Of a stretch of DNA of 38,935 nt, positions 14,385 to 22,412 are shown in pieces (the first letter of the stretch is position 1; each line of letters opens with the position of its first letter). The stretch spans positions 1 through 38,935 of the IMG/VR virus record IMGVR_UViG_3300020194_000622; one strand, written 5' to 3'. The notes under the pieces are model-generated. The model saw only the letters and a program-made list of their open reading frames with translations. It was not told the origin of the DNA and did not search any database. The DNA comes from a virus. Position numbers and translations under genes: made by a program.

Positions 14385-15441
14385 TCGCGCCCTCCGTAGT
14401 GTGTAGCATAAGATCAGGCGTGCCAGCCTGACGCAATGTAATACGTGTATCCTGTGTGCTAGGTGTTTTAATGCTTACCACACGTCCATCAACCTGTCTG
14501 TATATTTCCCAGTCTTCCTGTTCACCGCCAAATATTTGTGTATTGCCTTCTTCATATACACCTGCTACGATGGGATTGGTTGGAAAACGATCTGTTTGTT
14601 CGTACAATCTTCTGTTTAAAATATCTAGAATATTAGCCAGTAGATCAACATCCAGTAAGTTAAAGTCTAGTCTTGTAAATGCCAGTTGTTCTTCTTCTAG
14701 TTCATTTACTGCTAGTAAGTCAATGTCTAGTTCATTGAAGTCTAATAAATTATTAGTTTCTTCATCTTTTGTATATTCTTTTTCAATCTTCTTAGGTCGA
14801 TTAATAATTAACAGGTTGTTAATCTGTGCTTCAGATAAATCCAATATCACTGGCTTTGCTGGAGATTTTTCGGTGGCAGTTACAAGTGTTGCTTGAAAGG
14901 CCTTGTTCATAATAACAGTGCCCACATCACTTGTAACTGCTATTTCACCTACTGTACCGTCCGGGTTTGGCAACAGTATGACTAGAGAACGACCAATCTC
15001 GTCCACGGTCATACTGAATGCCGTTCCTCTAACACCAATAGACGCGGTGGGAGTGCGGATGCTAACAGACTGTTGGTTCTGTTTTGCAATAAGTCCACTG
15101 GCGTATCGGACAGTACCCAACGCAATTTTAAGTCCTAGTTTGCTTGCGTTAGGCTTTTTTGGATCATAGACAAATTCATCTATGACCAATTTTGAATGTT
15201 TGTCAACACGAACTTTAGTTTTATCTGCAAATCCTATTCCTACAATACCGTTTCCTGATCTAACTTCATCACGCATTTCAATACCAAAGCCTACTTCGCT
15301 TGACTTCTTATCGCCACTACGAAGCACTTCAGCAGATCCCATCTGCTGTTCAACTTTGCCTACTGCGGCATGCGCCACTGTTACAAAATTAATCTGTAAC
15401 AGTAATAGTAACGCTAGAACTAGACCCGTTAGTTGTAACAT
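14353..15441 (-). CDS. Secreted FecR-domain protein
   Basis: 362 residues. Signal peptide (1-26, ending AHA), then a FecR domain at about 30-200. Typical pieces are the repeat-like GxxV/SGNGIVGIGFADKTKVRVD, the strand LVIDEFVYDPKKP and SIRTPTASIGVRGTAF. FecR proteins act as periplasmic sensors or structural modules. The C-terminal part has a Leu/Asp-rich repeat (LLDFNELDIDLLAV, RLDFNLLDVDLLAN). The start lies 53 bases inside the end of curlin-like 1, but the signal peptide supports it. It may sense or organise the exported fibres, or act with the CHASE2 cyclase. Confidence 0.82.
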   Translation of the reverse strand: MLQLTGLVLALLLLLQINFVTVAHAAVGKVEQQMGSAEVLRSGDKKSSEVGFGIEMRDEVRSGNGIVGIGFADKTKVRVDKHSKLVIDEFVYDPKKPNASKLGLKIALGTVRYASGLIAKQNQQSVSIRTPTASIGVRGTAFSMTVDEIGRSLVILLPNPDGTVGEIAVTSDVGTVIMNKAFQATLVTATEKSPAKPVILDLSEAQINNLLIINRPKKIEKEYTKDEETNNLLDFNELDIDLLAVNELEEEQLAFTRLDFNLLDVDLLANILDILNRRLYEQTDRFPTNPIVAGVYEEGNTQIFGGEQEDWEIYRQVDGRVVSIKTPSTQDTRITLRQAGTPDLMLHTTEGANDSQIIINQN

Positions 15442-16087
15442 CTACAGTACTCGCTTCTGCACCTGATTGAGTTATACTTGTTGTATTAGACGAACCAGTA
15501 ATTCCTAGTGTAGTGTCATGCTGTGATGCACCGCTCTTAGTAACAGTAACAGTGTTAGTGCTACCAGTAATATCAACGTCTGTGATCTTATCTGTTACAC
15601 TAGCTGCTGTTGAGTTTTCTGTGATAGTTACGCTATTACTTCCGCCAGTAATATCAACATCAATGTCAACATCATCAACGCCACTGGCAGTTGATCCTAC
15701 ACTAGTACTAACTGTGTTTGAGTTACCACCACTTGCGTTAATAGTAATGTCGACATCATCTGATCCACCGTTGCTACCGCCTGTAGTACCAACCTGGACG
15801 TCAACGTCTGATGAGTTACCGGTTATGTTAGAAGTAATATTGGCGTTGTCGCCATAGATATCATAATCTAATTCGTTGCTTGTACCAACCTGATCGATGT
15901 CCATAGTGGTTGTAGCACCGTCACTGACGCTGTCATCACCACTTGCACCAACACGGTTACTTGAACCGTCTTGGTTAATATTAATTGTTGCACTACTACC
16001 TGTTTGATCAATATAGATCAAATTGTCAGCAAATGCTGGTATAGACATTGCTAACAGTAGTGTTACTCCTCCTACTATGCTCCTCAT
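15389..16087 (-). CDS. Curlin-like amyloid repeat protein 1
   Basis: 232 residues; signal peptide (1-20, ending AFA), then a low-complexity Ser/Thr/Asn/Asp/Gly/Val sequence with alternating hydrophobic residues. Curlin-like steps such as SATININQDGSSNRV, GTSNELDYDI, GGSNSVTITENS and GSSNTTSITQSG recur about every 20 residues. This fits a secreted beta-solenoid amyloid subunit. It lacks aromatic residues and has fewer Gln than CsgA, so it is diverged. It directly follows csgG and begins with AGGAG before the ATG. Confidence 0.8.
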   Translation of the reverse strand: MRSIVGGVTLLLAMSIPAFADNLIYIDQTGSSATININQDGSSNRVGASGDDSVSDGATTTMDIDQVGTSNELDYDIYGDNANITSNITGNSSDVDVQVGTTGGSNGGSDDVDITINASGGNSNTVSTSVGSTASGVDDVDIDVDITGGSNSVTITENSTAASVTDKITDVDITGSTNTVTVTKSGASQHDTTLGITGSSNTTSITQSGAEASTVDVTTNGSSSSVTITVTD

Positions 16088-16111
16088 AGTATTTCTCCTA
16101 AAGTTCTTTTA

Positions 16112-16954
16112 TTAGTTGACGTCTTCTAAATTCGATTTAGACTCCTTGTTAATAAATTTTTCTGGAAGCTTTGTACTGTCATAGTTCCAGTATCCCTTGC
16201 GCTTGCCTTCTTTAACCATTTGCACAACAGCAAACTCTATTGCTTGCCTAACAGCATAGTTAACTGGTTCATTTGTGCTTGTGCCTGCTTCTATCTCTAA
16301 TACCTTTGTACCTAAATCATAAAATTTGAATACATTAATAGAAGTATTTGTGCTGAGTATTGTTTTCTCTGCACTTACTGCTAGAATAACTTCACCTGTG
16401 AGTACGCTAACTGCTCGTAAGCCTATAGTTACAATGTCGGCCCTCCATTCTGTCATAGGCCCTATGCCCATAATACGTGCGCCAGCACCTCCTGTAAACT
16501 TGTTTGTATCGTAGCCTACAATGCCACCCTCAATGATAACACCTGCAAACTTTAGTGGAGCAAGTCCTTTATCAGGGTCAAACTTCTGTCTTGCTTGGCG
16601 TATGATCTGTCGTTCTTTAACCAGAGCTTCCATTCCACCACGTTCGACCACATCAAAGAAGTTACCATCTGCAATGTCATCTAATGCTTTTATTAGGTAT
16701 ATCTCTGCACCTTGTGTTACCGCAGTACTGATGTTTGCAATGTTGTCTGCAGGCTTGCGCTGCCCTGTTTTATCTAAAAAGTTATAAACTGCAACCGTAA
16801 CAGGTTTGTTGTTAGAGATCTTTGGAAAATCTCTAAGTCCCTTTTGTAATGGTGTGACTGTAGGTGTAGGTGACATTGTTTTAGCAATCTCATTGCCAAC
16901 CACACATCCTGTTAGACTAAGTGCCATTACTATTGTTGCAGCAAGTTTAAACAT
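16112..16954 (-). CDS. csgG: CsgG-type curli secretion lipoprotein (outer-membrane pore)
   Basis: 280 residues, the length of E. coli CsgG (277). Lipobox LSLTGC with lipidated Cys17, then the CsgG family pattern: KPVTVAVYNFLDKTGQRKP near 53; an N-terminal alpha/beta region; RGGMEALVKERQIIRQARQ near 105; GVIIEGGIVGYDTN near 139; and DIVTIGLRAVSVLTGEVILA near 174. CsgG forms a nonameric pore exporting curlin subunits. The ATG overlaps the csgF stop (TAATG). A phage with a pore, its partner CsgF and two substrates has the minimal export set; CsgE and CsgC were not seen. Confidence 0.92.
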   Translation of the reverse strand: MFKLAATIVMALSLTGCVVGNEIAKTMSPTPTVTPLQKGLRDFPKISNNKPVTVAVYNFLDKTGQRKPADNIANISTAVTQGAEIYLIKALDDIADGNFFDVVERGGMEALVKERQIIRQARQKFDPDKGLAPLKFAGVIIEGGIVGYDTNKFTGGAGARIMGIGPMTEWRADIVTIGLRAVSVLTGEVILAVSAEKTILSTNTSINVFKFYDLGTKVLEIEAGTSTNEPVNYAVRQAIEFAVVQMVKEGKRKGYWNYDSTKLPEKFINKESKSNLEDVN

Positions 16955-17400
16955 TAGAATCCAAATCCACTTGTTGGAATAATTAGAGTTGTTACTGTAC
17001 CATCTGAGGCAGTTACAACCAGTTTAACTTCGTCTCCAATAGTATCATACTCTATAGTGTTTCCTAAAATTACAATTGTCCCGCTGTCTTCCGCTGTTTC
17101 CCCAAATAACTTCTCACTCAACTGTTTACTTAATTCAGCGTAAACGCGACTTTCAAAGTTCTTCATAAACTTGTTAATGTTTGTATTTTCAGCTTCACGC
17201 TCTAGCTCTCTAGCCTTAGCTTCTTCTTTGGCTTTAATATCAGCCTTGCGTTGGTGTGTAAGGTTTTCAATAGTCAATACATGACTGCTATAGCCATGCC
17301 CACTAAAGGCAGGTGAACGCCAAGTGTGTCTAAGTTCCCCAGCGGCTGCTTGAGTAAAAAAAATCACGCTGAAAAAGACTGTAGCTATAACAGTTCGCAT
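16954..17400 (-). CDS. csgF: CsgF-type curli assembly factor
   Basis: 148 residues from ATG 17400, which has GGAGGAG upstream and a typical signal peptide (ending QAAA). The mature start GELRHTWRSPAFSGHG matches the CsgF pattern (TFxFRNPNFGG), the segment that inserts in the CsgG channel. A helical, Lys/Glu-rich middle and a C-terminal beta domain (TIVILGNTIEYDTIGDEVKL) follow, also as in CsgF. In E. coli CsgF holds the nucleator at the cell surface. It is the first gene of the island, 19 bases after a TATAAATA box. Confidence 0.88.
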   Translation of the reverse strand: MRTVIATVFFSVIFFTQAAAGELRHTWRSPAFSGHGYSSHVLTIENLTHQRKADIKAKEEAKARELEREAENTNINKFMKNFESRVYAELSKQLSEKLFGETAEDSGTIVILGNTIEYDTIGDEVKLVVTASDGTVTTLIIPTSGFGF

Positions 17401-17419
17401 ATCCGTACTCCTCCGCCCA

Positions 17420-17427
17420 TATTTATA
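17420..17427 (-). promoter_or_regulatory. Late promoter box TATAAATA of the curli-type island
   Basis: A perfect T4 late consensus, 19 bases before the csgF ATG with GGAGGAG in between, and directly after the bidirectional terminator. It is the likely start of the seven-gene transcript down to 9369. Confidence 0.75.
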
Positions 17428-17430
17428 GAA

Positions 17431-17458
17431 AAAACCGCACATTAATATGTGCGGTTTT
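17431..17458. terminator. Bidirectional intrinsic terminator
   Basis: A 12-bp perfect stem (AAAACCGCACAT / ATGTGCGGTTTT) with a four-base loop. The outer A/T pairs supply the U-tract in either direction. It insulates the curli-type island from the genes upstream. Confidence 0.85.
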
Positions 17459-17480
17459 CTTATAGCCTATATATGAGTTG

Positions 17481-17630
17481 TTATTCCATCACTCGTTGTT
17501 TAAAACTATCTACTATAGTTTTAATTTCTACAGCAGTAAGTGGAGTTAAAGGTCTTGCTTTATACCAATTACTAATCTGAAATGAATTAACTAATAAACT
17601 AAGTATATTTTTTAGTTTATTAATTATCAT
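17481..17630 (-). CDS. Small hypothetical protein
   Basis: 49 residues, MIINKLKNILSLLVNSFQIS followed by NWYKARPLTPLTAVEIKTIV and DSFKQRVME. The ATG lies within the last codons of the 17620-17790 gene, and the stop is followed by the bidirectional terminator, so it is the last gene of that short transcript. The second half looks like a helix. A weak A/T-rich hairpin near 17590-17622 is part of the coding sequence. Function unknown. Confidence 0.55.
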   Translation of the reverse strand: MIINKLKNILSLLVNSFQISNWYKARPLTPLTAVEIKTIVDSFKQRVME

Positions 17631-17790
17631 AATACATGCCTAGATTATGCATATGCATCGCTGAACGAGCACGTGATGTGCCGTAGCGTACACAAGCTGC
17701 TGCAAAGTTTTTACCAAATTTCTGAGTACGGGTCTTAAAGGCGTCCCATAAGCCTGTTTCCACCAATAGGGTGCTTGTTAAAAAAGACAT
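17620..17790 (-). CDS. Small hypothetical protein
   Basis: 56 residues from ATG 17790, with GGAGAAAAAAT as ribosome binding site; the longer frame upstream runs through a hairpin-rich leader and is unlikely. It is a mixed basic and hydrophobic sequence (TGLWDAFKTRTQKFGKNFAA and a His/Met-rich end). Not recognised. It could be a small membrane-active or regulatory protein; the Met/His-rich C-terminus MHMHNLGMYYDN is unusual. Confidence 0.6.
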   Translation of the reverse strand: MSFLTSTLLVETGLWDAFKTRTQKFGKNFAAACVRYGTSRARSAMHMHNLGMYYDN

Positions 17791-17892
17791 ATTTTTTCTC
17801 CATGTGTATATGTGTGTGCTTGAGGAAAGCAATACCCCGGTCTTTTCCGGCGTCGCGCTTTTGAGGCATGCGTCATGCCATACTGTACTGTA

Positions 17893-17922
17893 ATAGTACA
17901 ATATTATTTATTGATTAGTCAA
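17893..17922 (-). promoter_or_regulatory. Sigma70-like promoter with a nested late box
   Basis: TTGACT (17917-17922), 18-base spacer, TACTAT (17893-17898), with AATAAATA at 17905-17912 inside the spacer. The leader that follows (about 100 bases) contains an inverted repeat, GGCATG / CATGCC (about 17863-17877), but no gene. Confidence 0.5.
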
Positions 17923-17972
17923 GGAAAAATGCGTTTATCTAATGTAAAATCTGTTATGCGGAAATGTAATAG

Positions 17973-19376
17973 TTATTTTTTAAACTTGAAGCTGATTTTG
18001 CCGCGGATGCCTGTCGCATCAAAATTCTTTGAAGTGTTGATATTAACTTTGCCTTCAAATACTGGTGGCCAAACAAACTTAAACTCGTTCATTCTAATAT
18101 CGGCACCAGATTTACTTGTACCAGCATAAACTTGAGTAAGTGTACTGAAGTTAAGAAGTGCTTTAACTGCTTCAGTTGGATCTGTGTCATTTAGTTTAAG
18201 TTCTAAAAATCTGCTAAGGGCAGCGGTTGCATGATAGATTACATTATAAAGTGGTTTGTCTGTATCAGCACCGTATGTAGGTAGTAAATTCTGCAAACGT
18301 GGTGTAAGATCTTCAAGTGTACTTTTGTTGCCCTGCTTTGCTTTCTTAATTTCAGTAGCAATTACAGATGCATCATTTTCATCAATTAACTTCTGCTCCA
18401 AACATAACTGAATAAAGCCTGCTGGTGCACTCATTGTTGCTACAGTTTCTACTAGATTAATAAAGTCTGGATATGTATCCATTACCTGCTTAAAGTCTGC
18501 GTCGTTTTTCTTTAATTCAATAGTAGCATAAAGTCCTGCTAGACTTGCTGCTGCGCCTCCACCTGTTTTTGCTTTACTACTAACGCCAACTTTGCGGCCG
18601 TTTGGTGCCACAAGTTCACTGTCTGTTAAAGCATTGGAAACATCTAGAGGGAAAATAATCTTACAATTAGCAAACTTTTCACCGCCTAGTAGAGCTTCTT
18701 CAGCCTTAAGTAGTACACCCGGAGGAATAACTTGTCCTGTAATTACTGCTATAGGTGCTGCAAATTCACCAGTATAGTTTTCGTGTATACTTCTATACTT
18801 TTCACCGTCCTGGATAACAAAGTCTTTATTACCCTTTGATAGTTCAGTAATATAGGATACCATTTGTGATTTAAGATCGTCTGGAATACCGCTAGCATTT
18901 TTAAGAGCATTCGCAATCTGTGCAGGTTCGTATGGACCTTCACTAGTGAACACACTGCTAGGTTTAATGGCGTATGCCTCTTTACGTGCTGTTTTACTAC
19001 CAAACTTATATCCGCCATGTCCAGGCTTTGCGCCTGCTGGTATATCTGTCATAATACCTGCAGAACTACGTACATTCTTAACGTATCTTACATAATACTC
19101 ATCAACATCTTTTGTAAGCATGTGGACAATATATAATCCAAGCATGCCATTGTTAGGTTTGTTTACAACATAAACCTCACCCTTAACTTGTGACTGAAAG
19201 TTTTTTAACGCTTCGTTACGTTGTTCAGGTGTTTCAAATTGCTTTTCGGAAGTGTCAGGCCATAGAATAAGCTCTACAAAAGTAGATGTGTCTGTCTCAT
19301 CCTTAGGGTTGTAGAATTCATCGCCTTGTCTGCGATTTGGGAAGCCTACACTTTCAAGCAAATCTTTTAATAACAT
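17973..19376 (-). CDS. Phage conserved hypothetical protein, 467 residues
   Basis: A large soluble protein, MLLKDLLESVGFPNRRQGDE..., ending KISFKFKK. I do not know the family, although proteins with this look occur in marine T4-like phages. It is Lys-rich, with an alpha/beta N-terminal part (VELILWPDTSEKQFETPEQR, YVVNKPNNGMLGLYIVHML) and a Gly-rich segment near 270 (KAKTGGGAAASLAGLYATIE). There are no membrane segments. The ATG sits seven bases after a TATAAATA box, with no ribosome binding site. A virion or replication-accessory role is equally possible. Confidence 0.75.
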   Translation of the reverse strand: MLLKDLLESVGFPNRRQGDEFYNPKDETDTSTFVELILWPDTSEKQFETPEQRNEALKNFQSQVKGEVYVVNKPNNGMLGLYIVHMLTKDVDEYYVRYVKNVRSSAGIMTDIPAGAKPGHGGYKFGSKTARKEAYAIKPSSVFTSEGPYEPAQIANALKNASGIPDDLKSQMVSYITELSKGNKDFVIQDGEKYRSIHENYTGEFAAPIAVITGQVIPPGVLLKAEEALLGGEKFANCKIIFPLDVSNALTDSELVAPNGRKVGVSSKAKTGGGAAASLAGLYATIELKKNDADFKQVMDTYPDFINLVETVATMSAPAGFIQLCLEQKLIDENDASVIATEIKKAKQGNKSTLEDLTPRLQNLLPTYGADTDKPLYNVIYHATAALSRFLELKLNDTDPTEAVKALLNFSTLTQVYAGTSKSGADIRMNEFKFVWPPVFEGKVNINTSKNFDATGIRGKISFKFKK

Positions 19377-19383
19377 AGTAAAG

Positions 19384-19391
19384 TATTTATA
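19384..19391 (-). promoter_or_regulatory. Late promoter box TATAAATA containing a stop codon
   Basis: A perfect TATAAATA. Its internal TAA (19387-19389) is the stop of the upstream gene, and its end is seven bases from the next ATG (19376), which predicts a leaderless late mRNA. Confidence 0.7.
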
Positions 19392-20133
19392 ATATTTCCC
19401 AGTCAGTTAGTGTGTAGTAATGTAGCCCGTCCTTAGCCTCATGCTTGATGGGTGAACCCTTAACTGGGAACGGATGTTCGATAGTCTTTTGCCAAAAGTT
19501 GCGGAAGGGACAATTTAAATCCATTTCCAGCATATACAAGCGATCATTTTCATCGTGGCACCAATAGCAAAGCCAAGAATCCCGATGTTTAAAACTGTGC
19601 CTAAATGCTTTTTTAATGTGACTATCAATAAATGTTAGTGTAGTGGATATTTCCTTGCCGTGCGGTTCACTAGCCAGCCAAGGTGTGTTGTTGTAGTTTT
19701 TCCGCATTGTCTCTAGAATACTGTCTTCAGCATACAGTCTAGGCAAGCTAGCAATCATACCAACATGGTCTGCTGTAAAACTCTTGTCAGCTCTTGTCAA
19801 ATATTCAAATAGTTGTGTGCGAAAGCGTGTCATATGTGTTTTACGCATACTGAGCATCATAAACTTCTGCCCATAATAAGCACGGATTTTTTCAGCATGC
19901 TGGATATACTTTGGCTGATTAGCGGGTCGAAAAATACCGATATCCTTAAATCCTGTATTAAAAATACTAGACTCTAGTGATTGGAATACTTCTGTATAAT
20001 TACTGAGTCTGTTTTCATACATGTAGCAACTAATAGCAATAGGATCTACTGGTAGTTGATACTCCTTTAATGGCTTCTCGACCTGCTCTTCTCTAAGAAC
20101 TTGTATGATACTTGTCAATGTAACCTCTATCAA
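19387..20133 (-). CDS. Hypothetical protein
   Basis: 248 residues, soluble, rich in aromatic, His and Cys residues in the second half (RHSFKHRDSWLCYWCHDEND, MDLNCPFRNFWQ). The Cys/His positions do not form an evident zinc motif. It overlaps the MazG-like gene by 41 bases at its start. Not recognised. Its stop is inside the late box of the next gene. Confidence 0.7.
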   Translation of the reverse strand: MIEVTLTSIIQVLREEQVEKPLKEYQLPVDPIAISCYMYENRLSNYTEVFQSLESSIFNTGFKDIGIFRPANQPKYIQHAEKIRAYYGQKFMMLSMRKTHMTRFRTQLFEYLTRADKSFTADHVGMIASLPRLYAEDSILETMRKNYNNTPWLASEPHGKEISTTLTFIDSHIKKAFRHSFKHRDSWLCYWCHDENDRLYMLEMDLNCPFRNFWQKTIEHPFPVKGSPIKHEAKDGLHYYTLTDWEIL

Positions 20134-20452
20134 TTAGCCGGCGCCGCTTGAAGGCAACACGGGTTTGTATTTCATTCTCATCCAACAGATCTTCTGCGAT
20201 GAGGATATCCAGCAATACTTTTACATCTGCCGCTTCTTCCGTGAGATCATTAAGTGTTTTTTCATTTAGACCATGGCGTAGAACTTTACTGCAACGCTGC
20301 GTAAGTTCACCGCATTCTTCCATTAGAATGATTAGCACTTTTTCAAGGTCAATTCCAGTATAAGGATGATTGTAACTGTCCTTGTATACTTTATTTCCTA
20401 AGCCATCGTAGGACCATAATCTTTTATCCGGGTCTAGCCAACTGTTAGCCAT
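20093..20452 (-). CDS. MazG-like nucleotide pyrophosphohydrolase
   Basis: About 119 residues from [10 protein letters not shown] (20452); an ATG two codons earlier is equally near the weak AGGAT site. The pattern EECGELTQRCSKVLRHG ... LTEEAADVKVLLDIL is the EExxE...ExxD metal-binding motif of the all-alpha NTP pyrophosphatases (MazG, dUTPase-like). Such enzymes clear noncanonical NTPs; in marine phages they have also been proposed to affect ppGpp. It lies between guaC and an unknown gene in overlapping order, fitting the nucleotide-metabolism theme. Confidence 0.8.
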   Translation of the reverse strand: MANSWLDPDKRLWSYDGLGNKVYKDSYNHPYTGIDLEKVLIILMEECGELTQRCSKVLRHGLNEKTLNDLTEEAADVKVLLDILIAEDLLDENEIQTRVAFKRRRLIDRGYIDKYHTSS

Positions 20453-21521
20453 TTTCATAAATCCTGTTGTGTGTATCAGAGCAACGAATAAATGTTGCAC
20501 ATTTGCTGAGATCTTTTAGTCGTTTAGCGCCTACATATGTGCAGGTGCTGCGAATACCGCCTAGCAAATCCTGTATAGTTGCTGCTACTTCTCCCTTGTA
20601 GGGGATAAGAACTTCGCGTCCTTCGCTACTACGATATTCTTTTAGGCCGCCAAAGTGTTTGTCATTCGCCGCTTGTGAACTCATACCATAGAATTCTATA
20701 AACCGTTTTTCGTCTAGAATCCAATTACCATCTTCGTCAATCTCACCATTGCGATAGTATTTGGTAACTACTTCGCCGCCGCCTTCATCATGTCCTGCTA
20801 GCATACCGCCTAGCATTACAAAATCGGCTCCTCCAGCGAACGCTTTACTGACGTCACCAGGACATGTACAGCCACCATCAGCAATAATATGTCCACCCAA
20901 CCCGTGAGCTGCGTCTGCACATTCCATAACAGCACTCAACTGCGGATAGCCAACACCTGTTTGAATTCTCGTAGTACAAACACTGCCAGGACCAATGCCC
21001 ACTTTGACAATATCTGCTCCACGTAGGATTAACTCTTCTGTGATGTCTCCGGTTACAACATTACCAGCAATGATAATTTTTTCCGGAAACTCGTTTCTAA
21101 AGTTTGCTACAAAGTCTATAAAGTGTTCACTATAGCCATTAGCAACATCAATACATACCCATTTGATTGTTGCGCCTGCGTTTACAGCTCTAAACTTAGC
21201 TAGGTCGTCTTCTGTAACGCCCATACTATAAACAGCAAAATCACTGCCAGGATGGTTAAAATGTTCTGCTAGAATCTTTATTGGATAGTGTTTAACAATA
21301 GCAGTAAGCATACCCTGTCTGGATAGAATATCATTCATTTCCCAGGTACCAACACCATCCATATTGGCGGCAATGATAGGAATGCCAGTATATTCAGCAT
21401 GACTATTTGTAAACTTATATGATCTGCGAAGATCAACTTCTTTGCGACTAGCCAGCGTACTACGCTTGGGTCGTAACAATATGTTAGAATAATCTAACTT
21501 TAAATCGTTTTCTATTCTCAT
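20445..21521 (-). CDS. guaC: GMP reductase
   Basis: Turns GMP into IMP with NADPH, rebalancing purines. 358 residues, near the E. coli length (347), and the N-terminus [23 protein letters not shown] aligns with GuaC, so the start is secure. The IMPDH/GMPR signature [11 protein letters not shown] carries catalytic C182, and [20 protein letters not shown] with [10 protein letters not shown] supplies the phosphate-binding loops. The absence of CBS domains favours GMPR over IMPDH. The ATG lies six bases after TATAAT, a leaderless arrangement with a homology-supported start. Confidence 0.93.
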   Translation of the reverse strand: MRIENDLKLDYSNILLRPKRSTLASRKEVDLRRSYKFTNSHAEYTGIPIIAANMDGVGTWEMNDILSRQGMLTAIVKHYPIKILAEHFNHPGSDFAVYSMGVTEDDLAKFRAVNAGATIKWVCIDVANGYSEHFIDFVANFRNEFPEKIIIAGNVVTGDITEELILRGADIVKVGIGPGSVCTTRIQTGVGYPQLSAVMECADAAHGLGGHIIADGGCTCPGDVSKAFAGGADFVMLGGMLAGHDEGGGEVVTKYYRNGEIDEDGNWILDEKRFIEFYGMSSQAANDKHFGGLKEYRSSEGREVLIPYKGEVAATIQDLLGGIRSTCTYVGAKRLKDLSKCATFIRCSDTHNRIYENG

Positions 21522-21527
21522 ATCACT

Positions 21528-21556
21528 ATTATAATTAAATTGTAAGTATAAGTCAA
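21528..21556 (-). promoter_or_regulatory. Sigma70-like promoter of guaC, leaderless start
   Basis: TTGACT (21551-21556), 17-base spacer, perfect TATAAT (21528-21533); ATG six bases downstream at 21521. It overlaps the clpS stop codon. Confidence 0.82.
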
Positions 21557-21861
21557 CCTGCAGGTTCTAAACGAACCTCTAGTGGAAACCCAGCGTTTCT
21601 TGCGCCTACTAGTACTTCCACGCCCTTTTGTTCTGCCATCTCAAAAGGCAAAACGGCAACAGTTCCCGATCCTTTGTCGTTAACTTCATGTGCCTTTTCT
21701 TTGGCATTATCCTCATTGTATTCAAATGTTGTAACAAGACTGTGTATAACAAATTCAAAACTAGTTACATCGTCATTTATATAGATGACTTTATAATTAG
21801 GTGGTTCAGATAAATCCAGTCGTTTTACGACATTAACCTTAATGTCAGTTTCCTGACTCAT
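21553..21861 (-). CDS. clpS: ClpS adaptor for ClpAP-type protease
   Basis: 102 residues (E. coli ClpS has 106). The ClpS core is clear: PPNYKVIYINDDVTSFEFVI with the N-degron-binding N29-D30-D31 segment, a helical KEKAHEV stretch with His58, and GTVAVLPFEMAEQKGVEVLV followed by GARNAGFPLEVRLEPA. It delivers N-end-rule substrates to host ClpAP and in E. coli lowers degradation of ssrA-tagged proteins, notable because this phage also carries a tmRNA. Ribosome binding site GGAGATAG. It is preceded by a strong hairpin after the Hsp20 gene. Confidence 0.93.
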   Translation of the reverse strand: MSQETDIKVNVVKRLDLSEPPNYKVIYINDDVTSFEFVIHSLVTTFEYNEDNAKEKAHEVNDKGSGTVAVLPFEMAEQKGVEVLVGARNAGFPLEVRLEPAG

Positions 21862-21883
21862 AAACTATCTCCATATGGGTAAA

Positions 21884-21906
21884 TGTGGGAGGACAAGCCT
21901 CCCACA
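21884..21906 (-). terminator. Hairpin between hsp20 and clpS
   Basis: A 9-bp perfect stem (TGTGGGAGG / CCTCCCACA) with a five-base loop, directly after the Hsp20 stop. No U-run follows, so it may attenuate, stabilise the upstream mRNA end, or control clpS rather than fully terminate. Confidence 0.55.
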
Positions 21907-21910
21907 CTAT

Positions 21911-22348
21911 TTACTTGAAGTTGACTGGGATAATACGTGGTTTTAGTTCTTCAGGAACTTCACGTACCAGCTTAATGCTAAGAATACCATTTTCAACGTC
22001 AGCAGATTCAACATAAACATGCTCTGCTAGATTGAACGTGCGGGCAAAACGTCTGCCAGCAATACCCTTGTGTAGATATTCCTTTTCCTTCTCACCAGCT
22101 AACTTTTCAATAGTCGCTTCAACGGTAAGGGTGCTTTCGTGAGTATTAATATTAATACCTTCACGAGGAATACCTGCTACTGCGATTTCAATAACAAAAG
22201 TATTTTCGTCTTCTTTAATTACGTTGTATGGAGGATACCCGTCACTAGCATTATTCATATTATATGACATACGATCAAGTAGGCGATCGATACCAATAAA
22301 GTTACGATGTAGTGAAGGCAGGTCGAGTGTGGTTAGTCTTGTATTCAT
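21911..22348 (-). CDS. Small heat-shock protein, Hsp20/IbpA type
   Basis: 145 residues from MNTRLTTLDLP; the upstream in-frame extension has no support, and AAGGAG stands before this ATG. Alpha-crystallin domain at about 38-130 (GYPPYNVIKEDENTFVIEIA, IAGRRFARTFNLAEHVYVES, VENGILSIKLVREVPEELKP) and the C-terminal PRIIPV anchor motif. It holds unfolding proteins as an ATP-independent chaperone. Common in marine T4-like phages, where it may serve capsid assembly. It is driven by a combined sigma70/late promoter. Confidence 0.93.
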   Translation of the reverse strand: MNTRLTTLDLPSLHRNFIGIDRLLDRMSYNMNNASDGYPPYNVIKEDENTFVIEIAVAGIPREGININTHESTLTVEATIEKLAGEKEKEYLHKGIAGRRFARTFNLAEHVYVESADVENGILSIKLVREVPEELKPRIIPVNFK

Positions 22349-22412
22349 TGCATTTCTCCTTGTGTTAAGCAAGATATACTTGTGTAAGTCCCATAATGGC
22401 AACTTACATCTA

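Noticed and set aside
14182-15857. Long plus-strand frames opposite the curlin-like and FecR genes
   Set aside because: They mirror the biased Thr/Ser/Asp codons of the real genes, lack ribosome binding sites and have Ser/Leu/Pro-rich, nonsense-like products.
17585-17622. An A/T-rich inverted repeat that could be a terminator
   Set aside because: It lies inside the 49-codon gene at 17481-17630, is made only of weak pairs, and a much stronger terminator follows at 17431-17458.
20445-21521. IMP dehydrogenase instead of GMP reductase
   Set aside because: The length is about 358 residues without CBS domains and the N-terminus matches GuaC closely.
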